The translations under genes were made by a program, and so were the position numbers. Below are positions 26,653 to 35,926 of a DNA stretch of 64,000 nt, in pieces. Numbering within the stretch: the stretch's first letter is position 1; each line of letters starts with the position of its first letter. A model generated the notes under the pieces. The model did not search any database and was not told where the DNA came from. It saw nothing but the letters and a program-made list of their open reading frames with translations. This DNA is from an uncultured Microbulbifer sp. Lineage in GTDB: Bacteria > Pseudomonadota > Gammaproteobacteria > Pseudomonadales > Cellvibrionaceae. The stretch spans positions 1 to 64,000 of the forward strand of contig NZ_CANMKV010000021.1 of NCBI RefSeq assembly GCF_947498635.1, in the 5' to 3' direction.

Positions 26653-27570
26653 ATGCATTGCTTAATCAGTGGTGGCACCGGCCTGATCGGTAGACTTTTT
26701 TGCCAGCGCTGGCTTGCCCGCGGCGACACGCTCACCGTATTGAGCCGCCAGCCGGACAAAGTTCGCAGGCTCTGTGGAGAGTCGGCCAAGGCCTGTGGTA
26801 CACCCGAAGAGGTTCAAGAACGGGTGGATGTTGTAGTCAACCTGGCCGGTGAACCCATATCCAGCCGTTGGACTGAGAAACGCCGCGCCGAAATTCGTAA
26901 CTCCCGCCTAAACACCACCGAAAGATTAGTGCGCTGGACCCTCGCCCAGCGAGAACGGCCAGACTACTTCCTGTCGGGGTCCGCTATCGGCTACTACGGG
27001 GACCGCGGAGGGGAATTACTGAGGGAGGACAGTTCTCCTGGCGGCGGGTTTTCCGCTCAACTCTGCCGCGACTGGGAAGCAGCCACACAGCCCCTGCAGA
27101 GAGCAGGCATGTGTGTTGGGACAATTCGCACAGCAGTAGTGCTATCCACCCGCGGCGGTGCACTGCCAAAAATGTTGCCTGCTTTCCGCCTGGGCCTGGG
27201 GGGACCGATGGGCTCCGGTGAGCACTGGATGAGCTGGGTTCATGAGGAGGATGAGGTTGGTCTGATACTTCATGCAATCGACAAGCGACTTTGCGTACCT
27301 TTTAATGCCAGTGCACCCGAAGCCGTCACCAACAACAGTTTCAGTCGCCTATTAGCCAAACAGCTACACCGCCCCTCTTTGTTTCGCTCACCCGCCTGGT
27401 TGCTCAAAACCCTGTTCGGACAGATGGCGGAAGAACTACTCCTGGCCAGCGAGCGGGTGGAGCCTCGTGCCGCTCTGGATAGTGGCTACAGCTTTCAGTT
27501 CCCCACCCTGGAGCAGGCTCTTGCAGACCTGCTCAATCAAAATAGCGCTACCAATAAGGCCCGCGCCTAG
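26653..27570 (+). CDS. TIGR01777-family NAD(P)-dependent epimerase (YfcH-like)
   Basis: A 305-residue extended-SDR protein. The nucleotide-binding start is LISGGTGLIGRLFCQRWLARG (residues 4-24). Family blocks VVNLAGEPISSRWTEKRRAEIRNSR, SGSAIGYYGDRG and RTAVVLSTRGGALPKML are clear, with the C-terminal DUF1731-like segment PEAVTNNSFSRLLAKQLHRP. The substrate is unknown for the family. ATG 26653 is preceded by GGGGATG. It lies 111 nt after lnt on the same strand and may be read with it. Confidence 0.88.
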   Translation: MHCLISGGTGLIGRLFCQRWLARGDTLTVLSRQPDKVRRLCGESAKACGTPEEVQERVDVVVNLAGEPISSRWTEKRRAEIRNSRLNTTERLVRWTLAQRERPDYFLSGSAIGYYGDRGGELLREDSSPGGGFSAQLCRDWEAATQPLQRAGMCVGTIRTAVVLSTRGGALPKMLPAFRLGLGGPMGSGEHWMSWVHEEDEVGLILHAIDKRLCVPFNASAPEAVTNNSFSRLLAKQLHRPSLFRSPAWLLKTLFGQMAEELLLASERVEPRAALDSGYSFQFPTLEQALADLLNQNSATNKARA

Positions 27571-27600
27571 CGTATACCGCGTTGAAAACAGTCTCTTAAA

Positions 27601-28014
27601 TCAAGCGGCAACAACGCTGCTTTCCAGAGCCTGGGTCAAATAGCGCCGGCTGGACTCACTGGTTACCAAGTCCCCGTGGCACCCCATGGGCGCAGAGCCA
27701 ACCCACTGCGCATGCCAGCGATACCACTGGGTTTCTTCGGCGCCAACTCGCAATTCAATAAATTCTACTATCGATGGATCCAGACGGAATTCTCGGACAA
27801 TTTGCCCGGCAAAGGTCTCGAAGTTTTTATTCAACTGAGCTCCACTCTCAAGCCCAGCACAGAGGAAAAACAGGATTCGTCCATCCTGATCCACGCGCTT
27901 GTAGCCAATCCATACCGCCCGGTTTAGTCGGTTGTGCAGCTGGATGGGAGCAAAGTTAGCCGGGATGCCCTTTGGCATAAGGTTATCTCGCTTATTGTTA
28001 TGATTGTTATCCAC
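27601..28014 (-). CDS. Hypothetical protein, 137 residues
   Basis: Not recognised. A soluble protein without signal peptide or membrane segment. It contains NRLNRAVWIGYKRVDQDGRILFFLCAGL and a Trp-rich WYRWHAQWVGSAP stretch, which looks like a small folded domain. The start is GTG 28014 (GGAG eight bases upstream) or the ATG at 27978. It is convergent with the epimerase gene. Codon use is like its neighbours, so I consider it a real gene. Confidence 0.55.
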   Translation of the reverse strand: MDNNHNNKRDNLMPKGIPANFAPIQLHNRLNRAVWIGYKRVDQDGRILFFLCAGLESGAQLNKNFETFAGQIVREFRLDPSIVEFIELRVGAEETQWYRWHAQWVGSAPMGCHGDLVTSESSRRYLTQALESSVVAA

Positions 28015-28176
28015 AGTCGCTACTCCATTCTAAAAAGTGATCAGCGGGTTGACCCTGTGGCGCCAGTCGACCATTTAGCTCGGTGCAACCAGTCTGCTAA
28101 GACCTGCGGTACAAGGCGCGTCGCCTATTCCTTCATACACGATAAGTCTCAGAGATTCCCTCACTACAAAAGTTCC

Positions 28177-28944
28177 TCAACATCTGCCAGCCTCCGGCAG
28201 TGGCCTCAGTTGATACCAAGCTTGTGCCAACAGCTCTCTCCAATAGATCTGTGTGCACAATAGAGCCGCCGCACTGGGTATCCATCGCCGAACCCCATCC
28301 CGAGCCCTAGGTAGCAATTCGGACACACTTCCCACCGGTAGGGGTTGAACCTGTAGGCCGGCGCGGGTAAAAACCGCTGCAGCCCTGGACATGTGCCACC
28401 AGTGGGTGGCGAGCACAATACTTTCAACACCTGAGCTACGCAATATTTCCGCACTGTTTACGGCATTCTCTGCAGTAGTGCGACTGCAATCATCGCGCCA
28501 ACTCACCGGGCGAGACAACTCAGATTCGAGTAAATCCACCATTAACTGTGCTTCGGTCGCACGCTTGTTCGGATGGACTCGTCCACCGGAAACCAGGATC
28601 GGCATTCCTTCAGGCGCATTCTGAACCGCCCAAAGAACCCGCTCCAGGCTGGGAGCAGATAAGCGCTCACTTCCAGACTCACCGTCCCTATAGCTCCCGC
28701 CCCCGAGAATTACAACGGCCTGCGGGGCTGGAGCCCTGGCAGGAAGATCCGGCACAGTTCCCAAGCATTTGCCAAGCCAACCAGAAAAGGCCGGCGTGCC
28801 GCTGAGCCAAAGTAAAGTAAAAGAGAAAATCGCAAGGGGCAAAGACACCCTCTCCAAGAGGGAGCCCACAGGCAAAAAACGTATTAAGAATGCCACAAGC
28901 AGACCCAACATAGGTGCCAAAGGCGGAATCAGCAGATTCACCAT
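28177..28944 (-). CDS. DUF218 (ElyC/SanA/YdcF-like) membrane protein
   Basis: A 255-residue protein with two N-terminal membrane helices (PPLAPMLGLLVAFLIRFLP and the next hydrophobic run, residues ~5-55). A DUF218 domain follows: APQAVVILGGGSYRDG, PILVSGGRVHPNKRATEA, DDCSRTTAENAVNSAEIL and VLATHWWHMSRAAAVF. The family includes E. coli ElyC and SanA, linked to envelope and peptidoglycan homeostasis. The start is set at ATG 28944 (or the GTG next to it), because the open frame upstream lies inside the ybeL-like gene. It probably shares the transcript with that gene. Confidence 0.85.
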   Translation of the reverse strand: MVNLLIPPLAPMLGLLVAFLIRFLPVGSLLERVSLPLAIFSFTLLWLSGTPAFSGWLGKCLGTVPDLPARAPAPQAVVILGGGSYRDGESGSERLSAPSLERVLWAVQNAPEGMPILVSGGRVHPNKRATEAQLMVDLLESELSRPVSWRDDCSRTTAENAVNSAEILRSSGVESIVLATHWWHMSRAAAVFTRAGLQVQPLPVGSVSELLPRARDGVRRWIPSAAALLCTQIYWRELLAQAWYQLRPLPEAGRC

Positions 28945-28961
28945 TGCCCTGGGGAGCTCGA

Positions 28962-29411
28962 TCAATACTCTAAACCGCCCTCTATCTGCCTGAAACAGCC
29001 ATAGCCACAGCGATGGCAGGGAGTAACTTGGCTTTTCTCCGGTGGCTGGGCGCGATAGCCACACCCGAGGCACTGCAACTCCTCACCGGCACCTACCGTC
29101 TCGCCAGCCAGAGCCCAGGGCTTACCCTCGCGGATACAGCGCATCAGATTTGGCCAAGCGGTTTCTGTGGGGTCCGCTGCATTTAGTAGCCAGTCCCCTC
29201 CACGCGCCTCCAAAGTGCGCAATTCCCCGCCCAGGCCCCGCACATAATCCTTCGCGCGGTGCAGGTCATCCTTCAGCCAAGCACGAAGAAAGGCGACTTT
29301 ATTGGCGGTAAGGTTCTCAACCGCCAGCTCTCCCTCGATTAAATCTTCCAGGTCTTCACGAAACTCATCGGCCAGATCGTCCTTCGGCGGTAACTTCGGT
29401 TCCTTCGTCAC
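28962..29411 (-). CDS. DUF1451 zinc-ribbon protein (YbeL-like)
   Basis: A 149-residue protein with a helical, acidic N-terminal part (EFREDLEDLIEGELAVENL) and a C-terminal zinc ribbon: CLGCGYRAQPPEKSQVTPCHRCGYG, i.e. two CxxC pairs. This is the layout of YbeL, which in E. coli also lies beside leuS and lptE. The role is unknown. It is divergent from leuS; the shared 161-bp intergenic region contains a perfect FNR-type box. Confidence 0.85.
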   Translation of the reverse strand: MTKEPKLPPKDDLADEFREDLEDLIEGELAVENLTANKVAFLRAWLKDDLHRAKDYVRGLGGELRTLEARGGDWLLNAADPTETAWPNLMRCIREGKPWALAGETVGAGEELQCLGCGYRAQPPEKSQVTPCHRCGYGCFRQIEGGLEY

Positions 29412-29469
29412 GGTATCCCTCCTATAATCTCGCGTTTACGCATCCTAAATAGATGCTTCGGGGAAATCC

Positions 29470-29483
29470 TTGATCACGATCAA
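29470..29483. promoter_or_regulatory. FNR/Anr-type box between ybeL-like gene and leuS
   Basis: TTGATCACGATCAA matches the FNR/Anr consensus TTGATnnnnATCAA exactly. It is 58 bp before the ybeL-like start and 89 bp before leuS, so it could control either; the sequence could also be chance. Confidence 0.4.
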
Positions 29484-29572
29484 TTCTTTGCTTGTAGATC
29501 TCAGGCCGCCCCCACCAGAACACCCAAGGGTTCCCCCGCAAATTTTGATCACAGAGTATAGGTCCCCAATCG

Positions 29573-32170
29573 ATGGAAGAGCAGTACACCCCCTCCGCAG
29601 TCGAAGCTTCCGCCCAGGAATTCTGGGAGGCGCAAAAGAGCTTTGAGGTTCAGGAAGATACCGGCAGGGAAAAATTCTACTGCCTATCCATGTTCCCCTA
29701 CCCCAGCGGCAAACTGCACATGGGCCATGTGCGCAACTACACCATTACCGATGTTATTTCCCGCTACCAGCGTATGCAGGGTAAAAATGTTTTGCACCCC
29801 ATGGGTTGGGATGCCTTTGGTCTTCCGGCAGAAAACGCCGCGATCCAAAATAAAACCGCGCCGGCCAAATGGACCTACGCCAATATCGAGTATATGAAAG
29901 GCCAGCTAAAGGCCCTCGGCTTCGGCTTCGACTGGTCCCGTGAGCTGGCCACCTGCCAGCCTTCTTATTATCGCTGGGAGCAATGGTTCTTTACCCGACT
30001 CTACGAAAAGGGGTTGGTTTATAAGAAGAACTCCGCCGTGAACTGGTGCCCGCATGACCAGACCGTACTCGCAAACGAGCAGGTTGAAGATGGAGCCTGC
30101 TGGCGCTGCGGCACCACTGTGGAGCGGCGTGAACTGGCCCAGTGGTTTATCAAGATCACCGACTATGCCGAAGAGCTGCTCAACGACTTGGACAAGTTGC
30201 CGGAGTGGCCTGAGCAAGTGCGGACCATGCAACGCAATTGGATCGGTAAGAGCCGCGGTGTGGAATTGAGCTTCGCACTGCCCACAACCGTCGCGGGCAT
30301 GGACCACTTCGATGTCTATACCACCCGCCCGGACACCCTGATGGGGGTCACATACGTATCCCTCGCCGCTGAGCACCCGATTGCGCTGGAATTAGCCCAG
30401 GCTAACCCTGAGCTAAAAGACTTTATTGCAGAATGTAAAAAGCAATCCTTGTCTGAGGCCGATATGGCCACCATGGATAAAAGAGGCATGGATACCGGCC
30501 TTAAGGCCATCCACCCCATCAGCGGTGAAGAGGTTTCGGTCTGGGTAGCTAATTATGTGTTGATGGATTACGGCTCTGGCGCAGTGATGGCCGTACCCGC
30601 CCACGATCAACGTGACTGGGAGTTTGCTCAGAAATATCAGCTACCTATCACCCAGGTAATAGAGCCTGCGGACGGCCAAGAGATCGACCTGAGCAAAGAG
30701 GCCTTTACTGAGAAAGGCAATTTGGTAAATTCAGGGAGCTTCGATGGCCTGGATTTTGATGGGGCCTTTACCGCAATTTCTGAGGTATTGGTAGCAGCCG
30801 GCAAGGGCCAGGTAACGACCAATTACCGTCTGCGCGACTGGGGGGTGTCCCGCCAACGTTACTGGGGCGCCCCTATCCCCATGTTCAACCTGGCCGATGG
30901 CGGCGAAATCCCAGTGCCCGCTGAGAAACTGCCGGTTTTACTACCGGAAGATGTGGAGCTGGACGGGGTTCAATCGCCGATAAAAGCCGACCCCGAGTGG
31001 CGCAAAGACGAACTCAATGGCACGCCGGTAGAACGCGAAACCGACACCTTTGACACCTTCATGGAGTCCAGCTGGTACTACGCGCGCTACACCTGTCCTG
31101 ATTTCGAAGAGGGGATGCTCGACCCAGATCGCGCCAACTACTGGCTTCCCGTAGACCAGTATGTGGGTGGTATTGAGCACGCTATTTTGCACCTGTTGTA
31201 CGCACGCTTTTTCCACAAACTGATGCGTGATGAGGGCCTGGTCAACACCGATGAGCCCTTCAAACAGTTGTTATGCCAGGGCATGGTTTTGGCGGAGTCC
31301 TTCTTTCGGGAAGAGAGCGGCCACAAAACCTGGATCAACCCAGCCGACGTGGATGTGGAGCGGGATGAGAAGGGCAAAGCCATTAAAGCCATTGAGCGCG
31401 CGACCGGTGAAGAGGTAACCGCCGGCGGCGTAGTGAAAATGTCCAAGTCGAAAAACAACGGGATTGACCCCCACGCCGCAGTTAAAGAGTACGGTGCCGA
31501 TACCGTGCGGCTGTTCACCATGTTTGCAGCTCCTCCCGAACAGACTCTGGAATGGCACGAAACAGGTGTAGAGGGCGCCAGCCGCTTCCTGCGCAAACTG
31601 TGGAAAACCGTTCATAGCCATGTTGCCGCTGGCTCCTGCGAAGTGGAAATTCATCAGCAGTCACTGAGTGACAAGCAGCAGCAACTGCGTCGCAAGGCCC
31701 ATGAGACCATCCAGAAAGTCGGAGACGATTACGGTCGTCGACAGACTTTCAACACTGCTATCGCCGCAGTAATGGAGCTTCTCAATGAAGTAAATAAACT
31801 GGCTGAGCGGGATAGCGAACAGGGTCTTGCCGTTGAGCGGGAGGCATTACAAGCCGCGGTACTGCTGTTGGCACCGGTTACTCCGCATATCTGCCACCAA
31901 TTGTGGCGGGTACTGGGTAATTCTGACTCCCTAATTGATGCGCCTTGGCCCGCTGTGGATAAGGAAGCCCTGATCCGTTCCACTATTACCCTGGTAGTAC
32001 AGGTCAACGGTAAAGTCCGTGCCAAGCTTGAAGCGCCAGCCGATGCTGGCAAAGAGAGCCTGGAAAAACTGGCGCTGGACAATGAAACCGTGCAGAAATT
32101 TATCGGCGATACCACAGTACGCAAAGTGATTGTTGTACCGGGCAAGCTGGTAAACATTGTTGCCAAGTAG
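29573..32170 (+). CDS. leuS: Leucyl-tRNA synthetase
   Basis: Charges tRNA-Leu; a cytosolic class I synthetase of 865 residues, the usual length. The HIGH motif is in [16 protein letters not shown] (residues ~42-57). The CP1 editing domain has TTRPDTLMG and [15 protein letters not shown]-type sequence (here [14 protein letters not shown]). KMSKS is in [13 protein letters not shown] (~620), followed by the anticodon-binding domain and the C-terminal [12 protein letters not shown]. It is first in the leuS-lptE-holA order. Confidence 0.98.
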   Translation: MEEQYTPSAVEASAQEFWEAQKSFEVQEDTGREKFYCLSMFPYPSGKLHMGHVRNYTITDVISRYQRMQGKNVLHPMGWDAFGLPAENAAIQNKTAPAKWTYANIEYMKGQLKALGFGFDWSRELATCQPSYYRWEQWFFTRLYEKGLVYKKNSAVNWCPHDQTVLANEQVEDGACWRCGTTVERRELAQWFIKITDYAEELLNDLDKLPEWPEQVRTMQRNWIGKSRGVELSFALPTTVAGMDHFDVYTTRPDTLMGVTYVSLAAEHPIALELAQANPELKDFIAECKKQSLSEADMATMDKRGMDTGLKAIHPISGEEVSVWVANYVLMDYGSGAVMAVPAHDQRDWEFAQKYQLPITQVIEPADGQEIDLSKEAFTEKGNLVNSGSFDGLDFDGAFTAISEVLVAAGKGQVTTNYRLRDWGVSRQRYWGAPIPMFNLADGGEIPVPAEKLPVLLPEDVELDGVQSPIKADPEWRKDELNGTPVERETDTFDTFMESSWYYARYTCPDFEEGMLDPDRANYWLPVDQYVGGIEHAILHLLYARFFHKLMRDEGLVNTDEPFKQLLCQGMVLAESFFREESGHKTWINPADVDVERDEKGKAIKAIERATGEEVTAGGVVKMSKSKNNGIDPHAAVKEYGADTVRLFTMFAAPPEQTLEWHETGVEGASRFLRKLWKTVHSHVAAGSCEVEIHQQSLSDKQQQLRRKAHETIQKVGDDYGRRQTFNTAIAAVMELLNEVNKLAERDSEQGLAVEREALQAAVLLLAPVTPHICHQLWRVLGNSDSLIDAPWPAVDKEALIRSTITLVVQVNGKVRAKLEAPADAGKESLEKLALDNETVQKFIGDTTVRKVIVVPGKLVNIVAK

Positions 32171-32184
32171 GCCCCCGCCCACCT

Positions 32185-32207
32185 GCCGGGAGCACCATGC
32201 TCCCGGC
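32185..32207. repeat. Perfect hairpin between leuS and lptE
   Basis: GCCGGGAGC / GCTCCCGGC, a 9-bp perfect stem with a 5-nt loop (32194-32198), 15 nt past the leuS stop and 48 nt before lptE. No T-run follows, so it may tune read-through or stability within the operon. Confidence 0.5.
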
Positions 32208-32255
32208 TAGCTTCTGCACAAACCCGTTTGCCGGTACAAACAAATCAGGTAGTTT

Positions 32256-32780
32256 ATGAAAATAACCACAAGCCGAATCCTCGTCCTACTAGCCACCCTT
32301 ACTCTGGCCAGTTGTGGCTGGCACCTGCGCGGAGCACCGAAAAACTTCCCCCCAGGTAGCACTATATATATTTCCAGTGAAAACCCGCGAAGTGACATCG
32401 CAGATGAAATCAGCCGGCTCCTGGAAAACGGCGGAGTCCCCGTTGCCGCGTCTCCCATAGAGGCGGACTATCTGCTGACCATTCATAGGGAAACCGAACG
32501 AAAACTCACGGTTGCTGTGGATTCTGAAGGGCGTGCTTCTGAGTACGAATTAATTACTAGCGCTATTTACAGTGTGCGTACAAGTAGTGGCGAGGTTCTG
32601 TTAAATAAGGCCCAGGCTGATGTCTACCGATCTCTAGAGTGGGATGTCTCAGAAATTGTCAGTAAGGGCGAAGAGGAGCGACTCCTGCGCGCAGAAATGC
32701 GCCGTGAGCTGATCAGCCGGATGATTGATCGCCTGCGCCGTATCGATGTCAACGCCCCTCTGGAAGATAAAAGCTACTAG
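32256..32780 (+). CDS. lptE: LPS-assembly lipoprotein LptE
   Basis: A 174-residue outer-membrane lipoprotein that plugs the LptD barrel and helps insert lipopolysaccharide. The signal peptide ends at the lipobox LASC (cysteine near residue 21), directly followed by GWHLRG, the hallmark start of mature LptE. The rest is the small alpha/beta domain with the C-terminal helix EMRRELISRMIDRLRRI. It lies between leuS and holA, the standard gammaproteobacterial position. Confidence 0.95.
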   Translation: MKITTSRILVLLATLTLASCGWHLRGAPKNFPPGSTIYISSENPRSDIADEISRLLENGGVPVAASPIEADYLLTIHRETERKLTVAVDSEGRASEYELITSAIYSVRTSSGEVLLNKAQADVYRSLEWDVSEIVSKGEEERLLRAEMRRELISRMIDRLRRIDVNAPLEDKSY

Positions 32781-32792
32781 GCAGTTTGGCTT

Positions 32793-33797
32793 ATGCGTAT
32801 CAACCCTCAACAACTCTCTCAACAACTCAGGAAAGAGCTAGTAACGGCTTATATCGTTTCTGGCGATGAGCCCCTTCTCGTACAGGAGTGCTGCGATCAA
32901 ATACGTGCAGCGGCACGGAAAAATGGCTTTGAAGAGCGAGAGATACTGCACGCTGAGCACAATTTCGATTGGGGGTCACTACTTGCCTCTGCCGGAAATA
33001 TGTCACTCTTTGCAGAAAAAAAACTCATTGAAGTGCGCGCGCCGAGTGGTAAGCCAGGAGATAAAGGTAGCAAGGCCTTACAGGAGTTTGCCGCCCTTGC
33101 CAGCCAGGATTTGATACTACTGCTCATTCTGCCCAAGCTAGACAGATCCCAACTCAACAGCAAGTGGGTCAAAACCCTTGAAGGCCAGGGCGTATTGGTC
33201 CAGGTTTGGCCGGTAAGTTCTCAGGAAATGCCACACTGGATCAGCCAAAGACTTAGCGCGGCAGGGCTGTCCGCCGAAAAGGAAGCCGTGCGTATTCTCG
33301 CCGAGCGAGTGGAAGGCAATTTACTTGCTGCAAGTCAGGAAATTGAGAAGCTAAAATTATTAAACAGCGGCGAAACGATAACCGTTGAGCAGTTAGAGCA
33401 TAGTGTTACCAGCTCCGCCCGCTATAGTGTTTTTGACCTCATAGACAGGGCGTTGGCTGGAGAGGCCGAGAAGGCTGTCAAAACTTTGCAGGGCTTGCGT
33501 GCCGAAGGAATAGAGCCGCCGGTGGTGCTTTGGGCCCTGGCCCGGGAGGTTCGATCCCTCCTGGAAATAACGGAAAAACTCGAACAGGGACAGCCATTGG
33601 CACGCTTGGTGCGCATCCAGAAACGTCAACCACTCGTTCAGTCGGCTTTATCCCGCCTCGGGCCCCCAAAGCTGGAAGCACTCTTACTGAAAGCACGAGC
33701 TGTTGATTCAGCCATTAAAGGCAACACCACCCATCAATCGCCTTGGATCGGCCTCCTAGAGCTCACACTGAATTTATGCGGGCAGCGGTGTGTTTAG
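32793..33797 (+). CDS. holA: DNA polymerase III, delta subunit
   Basis: The clamp-loader subunit that opens the beta clamp; 334 residues (E. coli 343). Recognisable blocks are AYIVSGDEPLLVQECCDQIR at the N-terminus, FAEKKLIEVRAPSGKPGDKG, YSVFDLIDRALAGEAEKAVKTL and the C-terminal domain with VLWALAREVRSLL. It follows lptE by 12 nt, so the two are cotranscribed. It is convergent with csgA. Confidence 0.94.
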   Translation: MRINPQQLSQQLRKELVTAYIVSGDEPLLVQECCDQIRAAARKNGFEEREILHAEHNFDWGSLLASAGNMSLFAEKKLIEVRAPSGKPGDKGSKALQEFAALASQDLILLLILPKLDRSQLNSKWVKTLEGQGVLVQVWPVSSQEMPHWISQRLSAAGLSAEKEAVRILAERVEGNLLAASQEIEKLKLLNSGETITVEQLEHSVTSSARYSVFDLIDRALAGEAEKAVKTLQGLRAEGIEPPVVLWALAREVRSLLEITEKLEQGQPLARLVRIQKRQPLVQSALSRLGPPKLEALLLKARAVDSAIKGNTTHQSPWIGLLELTLNLCGQRCV

Positions 33798-33830
33798 CGC
33801 ACAAATAAATGATGTGGTGAATTTTTTATC

Positions 33831-33863
33831 CAATAAAAAAGAACCCTCCCCGAATGGAGAGGG
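33831..33863 (-). terminator. Rho-independent terminator of the csg operon
   Basis: On the minus strand CCCTCTCC-ATTC-GGGGAGGG forms an 8-bp stem (one G-U pair) followed by TTCTTTTTTATT, starting 26 nt after the csgA stop. A strong, classical terminator. Confidence 0.85.
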
Positions 33864-33888
33864 CTCTCATTAAAGAGGCAAGCGTTTC

Positions 33889-35067
33889 TTAGTTTTGAGA
33901 AACTGAAGCCAAATTATTATTGCCAACTTGATGAACACTGGCCATGTTAAAGTTGCCAGTCTGAGTAACAAAGGTGGCATTCTCGCTACCGGACTGCCCC
34001 AGGTGAGCGCCGTGTTCAAAGCCATCTTGAGTCATAACTATCAAATTGAATTCACCCAGATCCTGATGAATTTCAGCCAAGTTCAGCTCGCCAGACTGGT
34101 CAATATCTACCGTGTTAGCCATACCTTCGGTATAGCCAAAGGCTGAGTTAGCGCTACCAGACTGATCAATCGTTGCCACGTTCAGATCACCAGACTGAGA
34201 AAATTCGGTCCAGTTAAGATCACCATTTTGTACCAGGGTCGCAGCGTTACTGCTGCCATACTGATACATATCGCCGATGTTATTGGTTTCATTCTGAGTG
34301 ACAGTGACAACGTTAGCGTCACCATACTGGCCGGCAACACTGGAGTTACCAGTACCCGTCTGGGCAACCGTGACAATATTACTGGCACCAACCTGAGACA
34401 TATCCAAATAGTTGTAGTCGCCAGTTTGTACCAGATTTGATGTATTTTCGACGCCTTCCTGATAGACGAAGCCGGCATTTCCATTACCTACCTGACCACC
34501 CAGGAAACCATCGGCGGAAGCATACCAAGTACTGCTCCAGACACTGTTTCCATCACCAGACTGCGTGCTGACAAACTGGTTACCGTCACCGTCCTGGTGT
34601 AATGCGGCCATATTATCATTACCCTCTTGAACAGCATCGAGAGTGTTATCGTTAGCCTCTGAGTACTGATCTAGGTGCATGACATTTTCACTACCAATCT
34701 GCGTAGCGAAAGCAGCGTTTCTGGTACCATCCCACTGGTGAATGACCCCTTGGTTACCCTCTCCCTGCTGAAAAGTATATGCCTGTGAACCATCCTGATT
34801 AAACTGGCTGGTTTCAGAATAGTTACGATTACCTACCTGAGTCTGATCAATGTAGTTAGCATCAGCGGTAGACTGATTAGCGGTAGCACGGTTGTCATTA
34901 CCTTCCTGCCACTGATAGGCAGCATTATTAGTGGACTCGGACACCTGATAAATATCAGCACCATTATCGTTTCCAACCTGTAGTTGATCGCCATAGTTAC
35001 TATCGGCCATAACCTGTCCAGCACCAACAAGCATTGCAATCGCGGCAGCAAGTGAAAGCTTTTTCAT
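33889..35067 (-). CDS. csgA: Major curlin subunit CsgA-like, greatly expanded repeat array
   Basis: A secreted amyloid subunit of 392 residues; E. coli CsgA has 151. A signal peptide (MKKLSLAAAIAMLVGAGQVMA) precedes a domain built almost wholly of 11-residue strand units of the form xGxxNxAxxxQ. I count about 31 units, i.e. 15-16 full curlin repeats against five in E. coli. Clear examples are TGDYNYLDMSQ, SGDLNVATIDQ and TGNFNMASVHQ. Units near residues 90-180 are irregular, and one carries an insertion (SSTWYASADGFLGG). The protein ends on a repeat, ASVSQN. It lies 55 nt after csgB. ATG 35067 has GGGAGAAA upstream. Confidence 0.9.
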   Translation of the reverse strand: MKKLSLAAAIAMLVGAGQVMADSNYGDQLQVGNDNGADIYQVSESTNNAAYQWQEGNDNRATANQSTADANYIDQTQVGNRNYSETSQFNQDGSQAYTFQQGEGNQGVIHQWDGTRNAAFATQIGSENVMHLDQYSEANDNTLDAVQEGNDNMAALHQDGDGNQFVSTQSGDGNSVWSSTWYASADGFLGGQVGNGNAGFVYQEGVENTSNLVQTGDYNYLDMSQVGASNIVTVAQTGTGNSSVAGQYGDANVVTVTQNETNNIGDMYQYGSSNAATLVQNGDLNWTEFSQSGDLNVATIDQSGSANSAFGYTEGMANTVDIDQSGELNLAEIHQDLGEFNLIVMTQDGFEHGAHLGQSGSENATFVTQTGNFNMASVHQVGNNNLASVSQN

Positions 35068-35122
35068 TTATGTTTCTCCCTCAGACTAAGTAAACAAATA
35101 CAAACAAAAAGAAAACAGCGCG

Positions 35123-35599
35123 TTAGTGTTGAACTACTTGCACTGCATGGTTGTCACCGAACTGCGCGACAAATCCAAAGAGCCCATCTCCGTTTTGGAT
35201 GATATTGGCTGAATTTCCATAACCTACTTGATTAATCAGGGCGATATTATTCACCCCATTTTGAACGGCAGTAGCCTGGTTATAGGCTCCAGATTGGGAG
35301 ATTGCGGCATAATTATACTCTCCCCCCTGCTGGACTAGGGCCTCGTTAGAATACCCATCCTGAACCAAAAAAACCTGGTTGTACTGTCCTGACTGAGAGA
35401 CTTCGACGAGATTATAATCGCCCGTCTGTACAACCTCCGCCAGCTGGCCCGTAATGGACTCATTCCTCTTTAGTAAAAGATCTAGCTCTCCTTGCGCTGA
35501 AGACAGTTCATCATAATCATCTAGATCGCCTGCCCAGGCTGCGGAAGCACAAAAAACAAACAGGAGAAAAAAACAAACACCCGTTTTAATAGTGCCCAC
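35123..35599 (-). CDS. csgB: Curlin nucleator CsgB-like
   Basis: A 158-residue secreted protein with a signal peptide ending CASAAWA. A short acidic/charged spacer (DLDDYDELSSAQGELDLLLKRNE) follows, then about nine 11-residue curlin units (TGDYNLVEVSQ, SGQYNQVFLVQ, NGVNNIALINQ), the last degenerate and ending HAVQVVQH. This size and the non-repeat leader fit the nucleator CsgB. The start is set at GTG 35599, with GAGGGGG about eight bases upstream and a clean signal peptide; the ATG 17 codons earlier would spoil the signal. It is followed by csgA. Confidence 0.85.
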   Translation of the reverse strand: MGTIKTGVCFFLLFVFCASAAWAGDLDDYDELSSAQGELDLLLKRNESITGQLAEVVQTGDYNLVEVSQSGQYNQVFLVQDGYSNEALVQQGGEYNYAAISQSGAYNQATAVQNGVNNIALINQVGYGNSANIIQNGDGLFGFVAQFGDNHAVQVVQH

Positions 35600-35926
35600 C
35601 CAAAACCCCCTCAAAAAAATTAAACAAAGATACCGTTTACCGATGGACACTATAGAAACATATGAGAAAGGATTAAATCAGAAGAAAGAGTATATTTTTC
35701 AGAAAGAAATGGGGAATAATTAAGACTTTTGTATGAGGGGGAAATATAGCTTGCTTATCTCGAATAAAAACAGCCCCAAATAAACAAGCAACGTAAATTA
35801 CATGATATTTCACCACAGCACAACAGAAATACAAGACCACTTATACCACTGAAGAAAACAACACAGGAGGTGATTATACGTCACAAAAAGAACACACCCA
35901 GAAAACAAACAAAACTGCATCAATAA
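35600..35926. other. AT-rich spacer between csgG and csgB, 327 bp
   Basis: No gene seen. The gap is much longer than other spacings in the cluster, so csgBA probably has its own promoter here; I cannot identify the boxes with confidence. Confidence 0.5.

Noticed and set aside
33889-35650. Regular short repeats in DNA, at first sight like a CRISPR or satellite array
   Set aside because: The periodicity is 33 bases and codes for curlin strand units in frame; sequences vary between units and no fixed repeat/spacer pattern exists.
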